36,682 nucleotides of DNA, taken from the NCBI GenBank assembly GCA_964530695.1, contig CAZGYQ010000024.1:1-36682 (forward strand), given 5' to 3'. Each line of letters opens with the position of its first letter. The first letter of the stretch is position 1. Origin of the DNA: VFBF01 sp964530695 (lineage in GTDB: Bacteria; Pseudomonadota; Alphaproteobacteria; Caulobacterales; Aquidulcibacteraceae). A program made the position numbers and the translations under genes. A model generated the notes under the pieces. That model worked only from the letters and a program-made list of their open reading frames with translations, made no database searches and had not been told where the DNA came from. Shown piece by piece: positions 8,103 through 14,751 of the stretch.

Positions 8103-8573
8103 ATGACACGCTTTTCCCTTCAGTTCGGGCAGACGAAGCCGGGCCTCTGCTATCTCGAACGTCCAACGGTCTATGGGCTGTGCCCGCGCGGCGAGAACGC
8201 AATCGCGGTGGCCAGGATCGGACGCGCGGCGCCGTTCGACTACGATCTCCCCGGCGGCGGCATCGAGACCGACGAGGACGAACCGGCCGCGCTGATGCGC
8301 GAGTTCGCCGAGGAAACGGGGCTCACGATCTGGCCGTCGCGCGTGATCGGTCGTGCGGGACAGTTCTGGATCAATCGCGACGAACCGCGCAACAGCCTCG
8401 CGACATTCTACGAAGTCGAGAATTCCGGCGATGAAGGCGCGCCGACGGAAGCCGATCATGCGCTCGTGTGGCTTTCGCCCGCCGACGCGATCGCCAAGAT
8501 GCGTCACGAGGCGCACGCGTGGGCGATCATGCACTGGATGCGACAGCGTCGCGCCGCGTTGAGACAGGATTGA
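8103..8573 (+). CDS. Nudix hydrolase
   Basis: 156 residues with a complete Nudix box, G-x5-E-x7-REFAEETGL, starting in LPGGGIETDEDE and ending near residue 75. The family hydrolyses nucleoside diphosphates linked to another moiety; the substrate cannot be read from the motif. The N-terminal strand region FGQTKPGLCYLERPTVYGLC is atypical for MutT itself. Its TGA (8571-8573) is four bases from the TTG start of the methyltransferase gene, so the two are probably translationally coupled. Confidence 0.88.
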   Translation: MTRFSLQFGQTKPGLCYLERPTVYGLCPRGENAIAVARIGRAAPFDYDLPGGGIETDEDEPAALMREFAEETGLTIWPSRVIGRAGQFWINRDEPRNSLATFYEVENSGDEGAPTEADHALVWLSPADAIAKMRHEAHAWAIMHWMRQRRAALRQD

Positions 8574-8577
8574 TCCT

Positions 8578-9198
8578 TTGGGTTTCTACAGCCGCCACAT
8601 CCTTCCGCATTTCATCAACTGCGCGTGCGGATCGCGGCCCATCCAGCGGCAACGCGCGAAAGTTGCGCCGATGGTGGAAGGCGTCGTGCTCGAACTTGGT
8701 TTCGGCTCGGGACGCAACGTGCCGTTTCTCGATCCCGCGAAGATCACGAAGCTCTACGCGCTCGAGCCGGAAGAGGGGATGCGCGTACTCTCGAACAAGG
8801 CAGCCGCGGCCGCGCCGTTCCCGGTCGAGGTGCGCTCCGAATTCGCCGAGACGCTCGATCTGCCGGACGCATCGATCGACACGCTGTTCGTCACCTATAC
8901 GCTGTGCACCATTCCCGATCCCGTGTCGGCGCTGAAGGCGACGCGGCGGATGCTGAAGCCCGGCGCGCGCCTGGTGTTTTGCGAACATGGTCTCGCGCCG
9001 GACGCAGACGTCCAGCGCACCCAGCGCGCGGTAGAACCATGGTGGAAGGCGATCGCAGGCGGTTGCCGCCTCACGCGCGATATTCCCGGCCTGCTGAAGT
9101 CGTCCGGCTATGCGGTGGATGCGCTTGAGCAGATGTACCTGCCGAACACGCCGCGGTTCGCGGGGTTCAATGTCTGGGGTACGGCCCGCGCGGCGTGA
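8578..9198 (+). CDS. Class I SAM-dependent methyltransferase
   Basis: 206 residues. SAM motif I is VVLELGFGSGRNVPFL, followed by the acidic LYALEPEEGM strand end and the methyltransferase-11 pattern LDLPDASIDTLFVTYTLCTIPDP. The N-terminal YSRHILPHFINCACGS and the late PWWKAIAGGCRLTRDI match a small subgroup sometimes annotated as phospholipid or arsenite-like methyltransferases; I cannot name the substrate. The start is TTG 8578, chosen because the family N-terminus begins exactly here and it lies four bases after the Nudix stop. The tail is one base from the stop of the convergent TIR-like gene. Confidence 0.85.
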   Translation: MGFYSRHILPHFINCACGSRPIQRQRAKVAPMVEGVVLELGFGSGRNVPFLDPAKITKLYALEPEEGMRVLSNKAAAAAPFPVEVRSEFAETLDLPDASIDTLFVTYTLCTIPDPVSALKATRRMLKPGARLVFCEHGLAPDADVQRTQRAVEPWWKAIAGGCRLTRDIPGLLKSSGYAVDALEQMYLPNTPRFAGFNVWGTARAA

Positions 9199-9199
9199 C

Positions 9200-10012
9200 C
9201 TATTCTTCCGGGCCCTGGACGCTGCGGTTTTCGGTCGCCGCGGACTTTGCGCCTTCCACGGCCACGGGCAGGGCCTGAACGGGCGGGGCTGTGCCCAGAT
9301 CGGGTGCGATGTATTCGTCAGGGCCGCCGAGATCGATGGCGAGGTCGCTTGTCGGCGTGAGCGAGGGGCGCTTGGCGGCCGCGAGCACCTCGTTGGGAAT
9401 GTCCTGCGTCGCCGGCGGCGCAAACGGGCGCGAGGCCGCCTCCCGCCGGTCATGCGCCATGTCGCCGATCATCATGGCGCCGGCGCCGACGCCGACGAGG
9501 GTCGCCAGCGTGGCGATGGCCGCCGGCGCGATGTTCATGAATTCCGCCGTGCGCTTTGGCGGGGGCCCGCACACGGCCCGCACGCGTGCGAGCAGTTCGC
9601 GCCACTGCGCGCCGTGCGGCGCATTGTCGAACCGCGGGAAATTGATCAGCGCGGCGTCGGAAAAGCGCTGGGCGGGGCACGCTTCGCGGAAGCCGATCTC
9701 GATGAGCGCGTGGCGGTTGCCGGCGGTGCGCGCATCGGCCTGGATCTGCTTTTCTTCAAGCGCGTGCGGCGTCCACAGCGCGATGACGCAGCGCGCATCG
9801 TTCGGCGTCAGCTTCTCGCGCGGCAGGTAGCCGTAGTTCAGCAGTTCGTAGGGCGCGACGGCGTAGCCGAGATTGTCCAAGACACCCGCGATGCGGCGCG
9901 CAAACTGGAAGTCGGGGACGAAATACGAAATCCACACGTCGACGCGCTTGTCGGCCCGCGCCGCCGCGTCCGGTTCGAGTGGCTGAATAGCTGATGCACG
10001 TGAGGTCTGCAC
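9200..10012 (-). CDS. TIR-like domain protein with one transmembrane helix
   Basis: 270 residues from GTG 10012. An upstream ATG at 10114 is in frame, but AAGGAG sits eight bases before the GTG and the extra 34 residues are low-complexity basic, so I prefer the GTG. Residues about 23-115 look like a TIR fold: DVWISYFVPDFQFARRIAGVLDNLGY, then RCVIALWTPHALEEKQIQADARTAG. Where catalytic TIRs have W-V-x-x-E, this reads Q-I-Q-A-D (Asp93). A hydrophobic helix follows at about 161-182 (APAAIATLATLVGVGAGAMM), then a proline/alanine-rich tail with no recognised fold. The assignment rests on pattern only, and the function is unknown. Confidence 0.62.
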   Translation of the reverse strand: MQTSRASAIQPLEPDAAARADKRVDVWISYFVPDFQFARRIAGVLDNLGYAVAPYELLNYGYLPREKLTPNDARCVIALWTPHALEEKQIQADARTAGNRHALIEIGFREACPAQRFSDAALINFPRFDNAPHGAQWRELLARVRAVCGPPPKRTAEFMNIAPAAIATLATLVGVGAGAMMIGDMAHDRREAASRPFAPPATQDIPNEVLAAAKRPSLTPTSDLAIDLGGPDEYIAPDLGTAPPVQALPVAVEGAKSAATENRSVQGPEE

Positions 10013-10132
10013 CTCGCTATCTCCTTCACGTCCGCGCCGGGTTCCCGCGCGCCGGCCCCCCGACGACTTGCGAAATACTAGCCGCCACGGCGCGGCCGCG
10101 CCAGATGAATTCATCCTTGTGCTGCACAGTTT

Positions 10133-10828
10133 TCAGCTTGCGCGCGCGCAATGGAGCGAGATGGCGCCCCGCGGCGTCGGCCACGATGCCGCCTCGTCGA
10201 CGGCGACGAAACCCGCGGCGCGAATGAGCGGCGCGACGGTGTCATGCGCGTACGCCGGCGGCGCGGCGGCGAACGCCTGCGCGGCCTTGCGGAGACCGCG
10301 CATCAGCGGCGTGCGTTGCGCGCCGTAGTCGAGCACGAACAGCGCGCCGAGGGGATCGATGATCGCGCGCGCCGCGTCGAGATAGCGCGCCTTCTCTGCG
10401 GGCCTGTGGATATCTGTCAGCGTCACGATGACTTTCGTCGCGGACTCCGGCCCCAGGATACGCGCGAGATCCTCGGGCTCGCCGTGGAACAGCGCGAGCC
10501 GCGGGCTCCTGCCATGCGGGCGCGCCTGCGCCTGGGCGATGGCGGCGGCGTCGCCATCCACGCCGATGATGCGCGCTTCCGGTGCCAGGCCCGCAAGCTG
10601 TTGTGCAAGCTCGCCGCTCCCGCACTGCATGTCGACGATGAGATCATGCCGTTGCGGCCGCACATGCCCCGCGAGCGCCGCGCGCCAGCGGCCCTCGCGG
10701 GCCAGCAATGTCCGCGCCGCCCCGTAGAGCGGCGAAAGGTCGAGCGTCGAAGGGGTGCTGTCCGCGCGCCGCGCGGCGAATCCGGCGTTTTCCTCCATGG
10801 CGTCCATTCCTCCACGTGCGTCCCACAC
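10133..10828 (-). CDS. SAM-dependent methyltransferase-like protein
   Basis: 231 residues from ATG 10828; ATGs at 10807 and 10798 (MEENAGFAARR) are alternatives. A Rossmann methyltransferase core is visible: DLIVDMQCGSGELAQQLAG as motif I, RIIGVDGDAAAIAQAQA as motif II, and the late LFVLDYGAQRTPLMRGLRK, typical of UbiE/menG-like or methyltransferase-25 proteins. Motif I is slightly off consensus (Met-Gln in place of the usual leucine-glycine). The substrate is unknown. It ends 120 bp upstream of the GTG of the second TIR-like gene on the same strand, so the two could share a transcript. Confidence 0.7.
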   Translation of the reverse strand: MWDARGGMDAMEENAGFAARRADSTPSTLDLSPLYGAARTLLAREGRWRAALAGHVRPQRHDLIVDMQCGSGELAQQLAGLAPEARIIGVDGDAAAIAQAQARPHGRSPRLALFHGEPEDLARILGPESATKVIVTLTDIHRPAEKARYLDAARAIIDPLGALFVLDYGAQRTPLMRGLRKAAQAFAAAPPAYAHDTVAPLIRAAGFVAVDEAASWPTPRGAISLHCARAS

Positions 10829-11065
10829 GCGAAGACCATCCGGGCCTTTCCGGGTCGCAGGAATGCCTGGAGCGTCATTTTTCCGCGATCCCGCAACACT
10901 GTGGCGAAAGGAGCACGCCGATCCATCACGGGCGCCGAAAATTCCCCGCCGAACTCGCCTGCATGTGGCGCAGGGTGGACAGAAGGTTACGTCACGTTAA
11001 AGTTTGCGGCGAAAACGGGGCGAAGACCCCGGTCCGCGCTGCGGACGATGTAGGAGAGGAAACGC

Positions 11066-11356
11066 ATGGAACAGCTTCAACCGTATCTGCCGATGATCAT
11101 CCAGGCGGTCGCCGGGGCGGTCGGCGGCAACGTCATCGGCGCCTTGCGGCGCAACAGCAGCTTCGGCCCGCTGATCAACTCGCTGCTCGGCGCGGTGGGC
11201 GGGGTCGGCGCGGCCCAGGGCCTGCAGGCCGGCGGCATGATGGAGCAGGTGCTCGCCATGCTCGGCGACAACGCCAATGTCGCCAGCGGCGCAACCGGAT
11301 TGGCGGGAGGCCTGATCCTTCCGCTGATCGCGTCCTTCTTCAAGCGGGGAAGCTGA
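11066..11356 (+). CDS. Small glycine-rich hydrophobic protein of unknown function
   Basis: 96 residues, not recognised. Three hydrophobic glycine/alanine stretches (about 8-26, 35-57, 74-92) give a profile like a small inner-membrane protein with GxxxG-type helices (AVAGAVGGNVIGAL, LLGAVGGVGAAQGL, GATGLAGGLILPLIASFF). It has no signal cleavage site and few charges apart from the KRGS end. AGGAGAGGAAACGC precedes the ATG, a strong ribosome site. A good intrinsic terminator follows the stop, so it is a well-bounded single-gene unit and probably real. Confidence 0.65.
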   Translation: MEQLQPYLPMIIQAVAGAVGGNVIGALRRNSSFGPLINSLLGAVGGVGAAQGLQAGGMMEQVLAMLGDNANVASGATGLAGGLILPLIASFFKRGS

Positions 11357-11367
11357 CGACGCCGGAG

Positions 11368-11400
11368 CGTCCTCGCCGCTGAGGGGCGGCGGGGGCGTTT
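11368..11400 (+). terminator. Rho-independent terminator after the small hydrophobic gene
   Basis: A 13-bp GC-rich stem (11368-11380 with 11385-11397, three G-U pairs, loop GAGG) is followed by TTTCGT. It lies 12 bases after the stop at 11356. Confidence 0.65.
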
Positions 11401-11451
11401 CGTATTGGCCTTTCAGGTGGACTTTTGCCCGGCAGGCGCCGCCGCGCCTTT

Positions 11452-11597
11452 CCCTCGCCCGCTTGCGGGAAAGGGATGGCCGAGCGGAGCGAGGTCAGGG
11501 TGAGGGGACAGTCCCGCAGGATGAGATTCGTTCTGCGCCGCCGCACCCTCACCCGTCGCGCTGACGCGCGCCACCCTCTCCCGCAAGCGGGCGAGGG
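11452..11597. repeat. Interspersed inverted-repeat element, copy 1
   Basis: The ends are a perfect 19-bp inverted repeat, CCCTCGCCCGCTTGCGGGA (11452-11470) and its complement (11579-11597). The interior holds a GGTGAGGGG block facing CCTCACCC, and a TGAGATTCGTTCTGCGCCGC core. The same core and left flank recur at the right end of the window. There is no coding potential. It accounts for most of the 374-bp gap between 11356 and 11731. Confidence 0.8.
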
Positions 11598-11730
11598 TTG
11601 GGAATGCGGGGATAGATTCCGCTCAGTCCCACACTTTTCCTTGCGCCAGCCCAAGGCCGCCAACAACGCACGTGAATCTATCCGACCGGGTTCCGGCCCG
11701 TAGGACAATCGCTCCGTCATTCACAAGGCG

Positions 11731-12234
11731 ATGGAGCCAATGCAGATATCGAAACCCCTCCGCAACAGCATCGAGACATTCAAAGCCCACGTCCGGTCCC
11801 TCCGGCTGTGGGTGCTGGAGCTTTATGCGTGGTGGGTTTTGAGTTTCGGCGATCGCGCGGAACGCATCGGCCTGCGCGGCGATATCCGCGAGGCGCGTCG
11901 CGAAGTGCGTGAGGTTCTGTTTCTCACAATGATCTCGCGCATGACGTTCCAGAAAAGCGCGCGAAAGTGGATGCGTCCGCCTTCGGCGCGCAGCGGATTC
12001 CGCTACGCGCACCGAAAGCTCAATCTCATCCGGCTCTACACGCGCGGGATCAGACTCAAATCGCTCCGCGACATCCGCGATGTGCTGAGCAAGTTCGACC
12101 GCATCGTCGAACGCGCCATCGTGCGCGTGCCGAAGGCCATCTGCACCGGACGCCTCATCATCACCCGGAGCGTCGGCGCCCCCGCCGACGTCGCCCTGCC
12201 GACAGCGGCGGTGGGCGCTCCCGACACATCATGA
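11731..12234 (+). CDS. Hypothetical basic helical protein
   Basis: 167 residues, not recognised. It is very rich in arginine and lysine, with helical heptad-like stretches (GDIREARREVREVLFLTMIS, LRDIRDVLSKFDRIVERAIVR). One tryptophan-rich hydrophobic stretch lies near residue 26 (LWVLELYAWWVLSFG). Codon use has lower third-position GC than its neighbours, which may mean transfer or weak selection. It sits between two repeat elements. An antisense frame (11623-12012) looks like a shadow. ATG 11740 is an alternative start. I believe it is coding, but with limited support. Confidence 0.5.
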   Translation: MEPMQISKPLRNSIETFKAHVRSLRLWVLELYAWWVLSFGDRAERIGLRGDIREARREVREVLFLTMISRMTFQKSARKWMRPPSARSGFRYAHRKLNLIRLYTRGIRLKSLRDIRDVLSKFDRIVERAIVRVPKAICTGRLIITRSVGAPADVALPTAAVGAPDTS

Positions 12235-12248
12235 CAAACACCGTCGAA

Positions 12249-12350
12249 GGGACCGCGCGTCTTCAGACGCGCAACCGGTATGCCACGCCACGCGAGATTC
12301 CACGGAGTCTGGCGCCGCGGCCCCGTGCGCGTCTGAAGACGCGCGGTCCT
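12249..12350. repeat. Bipartite REP-like palindromic element, copy 1
   Basis: Two 22-bp arms are exact inverted repeats: GACCGCGCGTCTTCAGACGC plus GC (12251-12272), and its complement (12327-12348). Each arm is itself a near-palindrome centred on CTTCAG or CTGAAG. The 54-bp centre contains GGAGTCTGGCGCC. The element is in inverse orientation to the copy at 23171 and occupies the gap before xseA. Confidence 0.85.
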
Positions 12351-12391
12351 GCGCTCCGCTTTTCCCGTCCTTTTCCACTATAAGTAACCCC

Positions 12392-13804
12392 ATGACCGAT
12401 TCCGCCACCGCCGCCCCGACGTCCAACCTGCCTGAGCTCTCCGTCTCCGAGCTCTCCCATGCCGTGAAGCGCACCATGGAGACGACATTCGATCGCGTGC
12501 GCGTGCGCGGCGAGCTTGGCCGCGTGACCATCGCCAAGTCCGGCCACATGTACGCCGACCTCAAGGACGAGAACGCCACGCTCTCGCTGGTGATGTGGAA
12601 GGGCGTCGCCTCGCAACTGCGCTTCCGGCCCGAAGAGGGGCTCGAGGTCATCGCCGAGGGCAAGATCTCCACCTTTCCCGGCAAGTCGAGCTACCAGCTC
12701 ATCGCCGACCGCATGGAGCCCGCCGGCGTCGGCGCGCTGCTGGCGCAACTGGAAAAGCTGAAAGCGAAACTCGCGGGCGAAGGCCTCTTCGCGGCGGAGC
12801 GGAAAAAGAAGATCCCGTATCTGCCCGAGGTCATCGGCGTGGTGACCTCGCCGACCGGCGCCGTCATCCGCGACATTCTCCATCGCCTCTCCGATCGCTT
12901 TCCGCGCCGCGTCATTCTGTGGCCCGTGCTCGTGCAGGGCGAGCAGGCGGCGAAACAGGTTGCCGATGCCATCCGCGGTTTCAACAGGCTGCAGGGCGAT
13001 CTCCGGCCCGACGTTCTCATCGTCGCGCGCGGCGGCGGCTCCATCGAAGACCTCTGGGCCTTCAACGAAGAGATTGTGGTGCGCGCCGCCGCGGAGAGCG
13101 TGATCCCGCTGATCTCGGCCGTCGGCCACGAGACCGATACGACGCTGATCGATTTCGCCTCCGACCTGCGCGCGCCGACGCCCACGGGCGCGGCGGAAAA
13201 GGCGGTGCCGGTGCGCTCGCAGCTCATCGAGCAGGTGGAGGCGTACGGGTCGCGTCTCTCCGGCGGGCTGCTGCGGGGGCTCGAGCGCCGCCGCACCGAA
13301 CTGCGCGCGGCGGCGGCGCGGCTGCCGCGTCCGGAAGCGCTGCTCCAGTTCTCGCAGCAACGCTTCGACCGCTCGTCGGAACGGCTTGGTCTCGCGCTGC
13401 TCGCCAACACGCGCGCGGCGCAGGCCCGCCTCGATCGCGTGGCGGTGCGGCTGCGCGGGGAGACGCTGGCGCAGGATATCGGCCGCAGGCGTCAGCGGCT
13501 CGGCGAACTCGATGGCCGGATGCGCACCGCGCTCCAGCGCGGCATCGCCGATGACGCGCGCCGCCTGAGCCAGACGGCGCGGCTGCTCGACACGCTCTCC
13601 CACAAGAGCGTGCTGGCGCGGGGCTTTGCGCTGGTGACGACCGGCTCCGGCGCCGTGGTGCGACGTGCGGAAGGGCTGAGCGTGGGAGATAACGTGCGGC
13701 TCACCTTCGCGGACGGCGCCGCGGATGCGGTCATCGGCGGCGATGCGGGCGGGGCTGGGAAGAAGAAGGCGAAACCGGCGGCGGGACAGGGGACGCTGTT
13801 CTGA
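12392..13804 (+). CDS. xseA: Exodeoxyribonuclease VII large subunit
   Basis: 470 residues. XseA with XseB degrades single-stranded DNA in both directions. Residues about 14-110 form the N-terminal OB-fold (LSVSELSHAVKRTMETTFDRVRVRGEL, SGHMYADLKDENATLSLVMWKG). The catalytic domain carries the conserved GVVTSPTGAVIRDILHRL, ARGGGSIEDLWAFNEE and SAVGHETDTTLIDFASDLRAPTPTGAAE motifs. The helical middle (300-400) and the C-terminal LARGFALVTTG strand are typical. No xseB is in the window. The tail GKKKAKPAAGQGTLF is basic and probably flexible. Confidence 0.95.
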   Translation: MTDSATAAPTSNLPELSVSELSHAVKRTMETTFDRVRVRGELGRVTIAKSGHMYADLKDENATLSLVMWKGVASQLRFRPEEGLEVIAEGKISTFPGKSSYQLIADRMEPAGVGALLAQLEKLKAKLAGEGLFAAERKKKIPYLPEVIGVVTSPTGAVIRDILHRLSDRFPRRVILWPVLVQGEQAAKQVADAIRGFNRLQGDLRPDVLIVARGGGSIEDLWAFNEEIVVRAAAESVIPLISAVGHETDTTLIDFASDLRAPTPTGAAEKAVPVRSQLIEQVEAYGSRLSGGLLRGLERRRTELRAAAARLPRPEALLQFSQQRFDRSSERLGLALLANTRAAQARLDRVAVRLRGETLAQDIGRRRQRLGELDGRMRTALQRGIADDARRLSQTARLLDTLSHKSVLARGFALVTTGSGAVVRRAEGLSVGDNVRLTFADGAADAVIGGDAGGAGKKKAKPAAGQGTLF

Positions 13805-13865
13805 TGGAATGTTTCGTTAATGTCCGTCGCCTAGCGTTAATCATTGCGACTCGCGAGGTGCGCAC

Positions 13866-14297
13866 ATGCCGCTGAAACTGTCCCTGCGACCGGGCGAACG
13901 GTTCGTGGTCAATGGCGCCGTCATCCAGAACGGCGATCGCCGCGGGTCGCTCATCCTGCAGAACAAGGCGTCCGTGCTGCGGGAGAAGGACATCATGCAG
14001 CCCGACGAGGCGACCACGCCCGCGCGGCGCGTCTACTATCCGATCATGCTGCTCTATCTCGATCACGGCGATCAGGATCAGGCCTACGCCGAGTTCGCAT
14101 TGCGTCTGGCGGAGTTCACCACCGCCGTGCGCAATCCGGAAACGCTCGCAGACTGCGTGGCCGTTTCCAAGGAAGTAATGAGTGGGGAGTACTATCGAGC
14201 CCTCATGCGCTGTCGCAAGCTCATGGCCTACGAAGACGATCTCTTGGGAATAACGAATGTCGATCCAGGCCTACCAGCGCGCCGCGACGCAGTCTGA
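13866..14297 (+). CDS. flbT: Flagellin post-transcriptional regulator FlbT
   Basis: 143 residues, the usual FlbT length. It opens MPLKLSLRPGERFVVNGAVIQNGDRRGSLILQ with VLREKDIM, all family hallmarks. In Caulobacter, FlbT binds the 5' untranslated region of flagellin mRNA and promotes its decay until the hook is complete, while FlaF acts with flagellins. Here flbT heads the flbT-flaF-flagellin group, so the adjacent flagellin is the obvious target. Its 3' end overlaps flaF by 41 bp in another frame. The upstream 61 bp contain two TTAA half-sites but no full CtrA box. Confidence 0.95.
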   Translation: MPLKLSLRPGERFVVNGAVIQNGDRRGSLILQNKASVLREKDIMQPDEATTPARRVYYPIMLLYLDHGDQDQAYAEFALRLAEFTTAVRNPETLADCVAVSKEVMSGEYYRALMRCRKLMAYEDDLLGITNVDPGLPARRDAV

Positions 14298-14607
14298 GAA
14301 CCCGCGCGATACCGAATACCGCACCCTGGCGACGGTCACCGCCAATCTGCTGAAGGTGAAGGACGTCGGTCGCAACGATCTCGGCGCGCTGTCAGCCGCG
14401 ATCCAGGACAACCGTCGCCTGTGGTCGATCTTCGCCCTTGATTGCGCGCAGGCGGACAACCAGATGAGCCAGGCCGCCCGAGCCCAGATCATCTCCCTCG
14501 CTGTATTCGTCGATCGTCACTGCAGCGCGGTTCTGCGCCAGGGCGCCGAGATCGATCCGCTGATCGATATCAACCGGACGATCATGGAAGGCCTCGCCGG
14601 CCGGTAG
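14257..14607 (+). CDS. flaF: Flagellar biosynthesis regulator FlaF
   Basis: 116 residues, the normal FlaF size. It starts MSIQAYQRAATQSENPRDTEYRTLATVTANL and carries LWSIFALDCAQADNQMSQAARAQIISLAVFVDRHC, the core of the family. FlaF is needed for flagellin synthesis or secretion and works opposite or together with FlbT in Caulobacter-type flagellar systems. The 41-bp overlap with flbT suggests coupled translation. The gene ends 144 bp before the flagellin start. Confidence 0.95.
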   Translation: MSIQAYQRAATQSENPRDTEYRTLATVTANLLKVKDVGRNDLGALSAAIQDNRRLWSIFALDCAQADNQMSQAARAQIISLAVFVDRHCSAVLRQGAEIDPLIDINRTIMEGLAGR

Positions 14608-14610
14608 GGT

Positions 14611-14625
14611 CGGCCGAATCGTTGC
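14611..14625 (+). promoter_or_regulatory. Candidate sigma-54 promoter for flagellin
   Basis: CGGCCGAATCGTTGC places GGC and TTGC at the -24/-12 spacing (GG-N10-GC); the consensus is TGGCAC-N5-TTGC. It would give a 5' untranslated region of roughly 115 bases before ATG 14752. Chance matches are not rare in DNA this GC-rich. Confidence 0.3.
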
Positions 14626-14751
14626 GGCGAAGAAACCAGCCGTTAACTCTCGTCCTGTAAGACCTTGTGGAATGCGGCCTGAAAAATCGGGTTGCGTCGT
14701 CGACTGCGCAAAACGCGCGGGAAGAACCATTCCAGAAGGGAACTGCTCTCC

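Noticed and set aside
10013..10114. N-terminal extension of the second TIR-like gene to ATG 10114
   Set aside because: AAGGAG lies eight bases before GTG 10012; the extra 34 residues are basic low-complexity.
12263..13603. 446-residue open frame opposite xseA
   Set aside because: Low-complexity arginine/histidine-rich product with no family; clear shadow of xseA.
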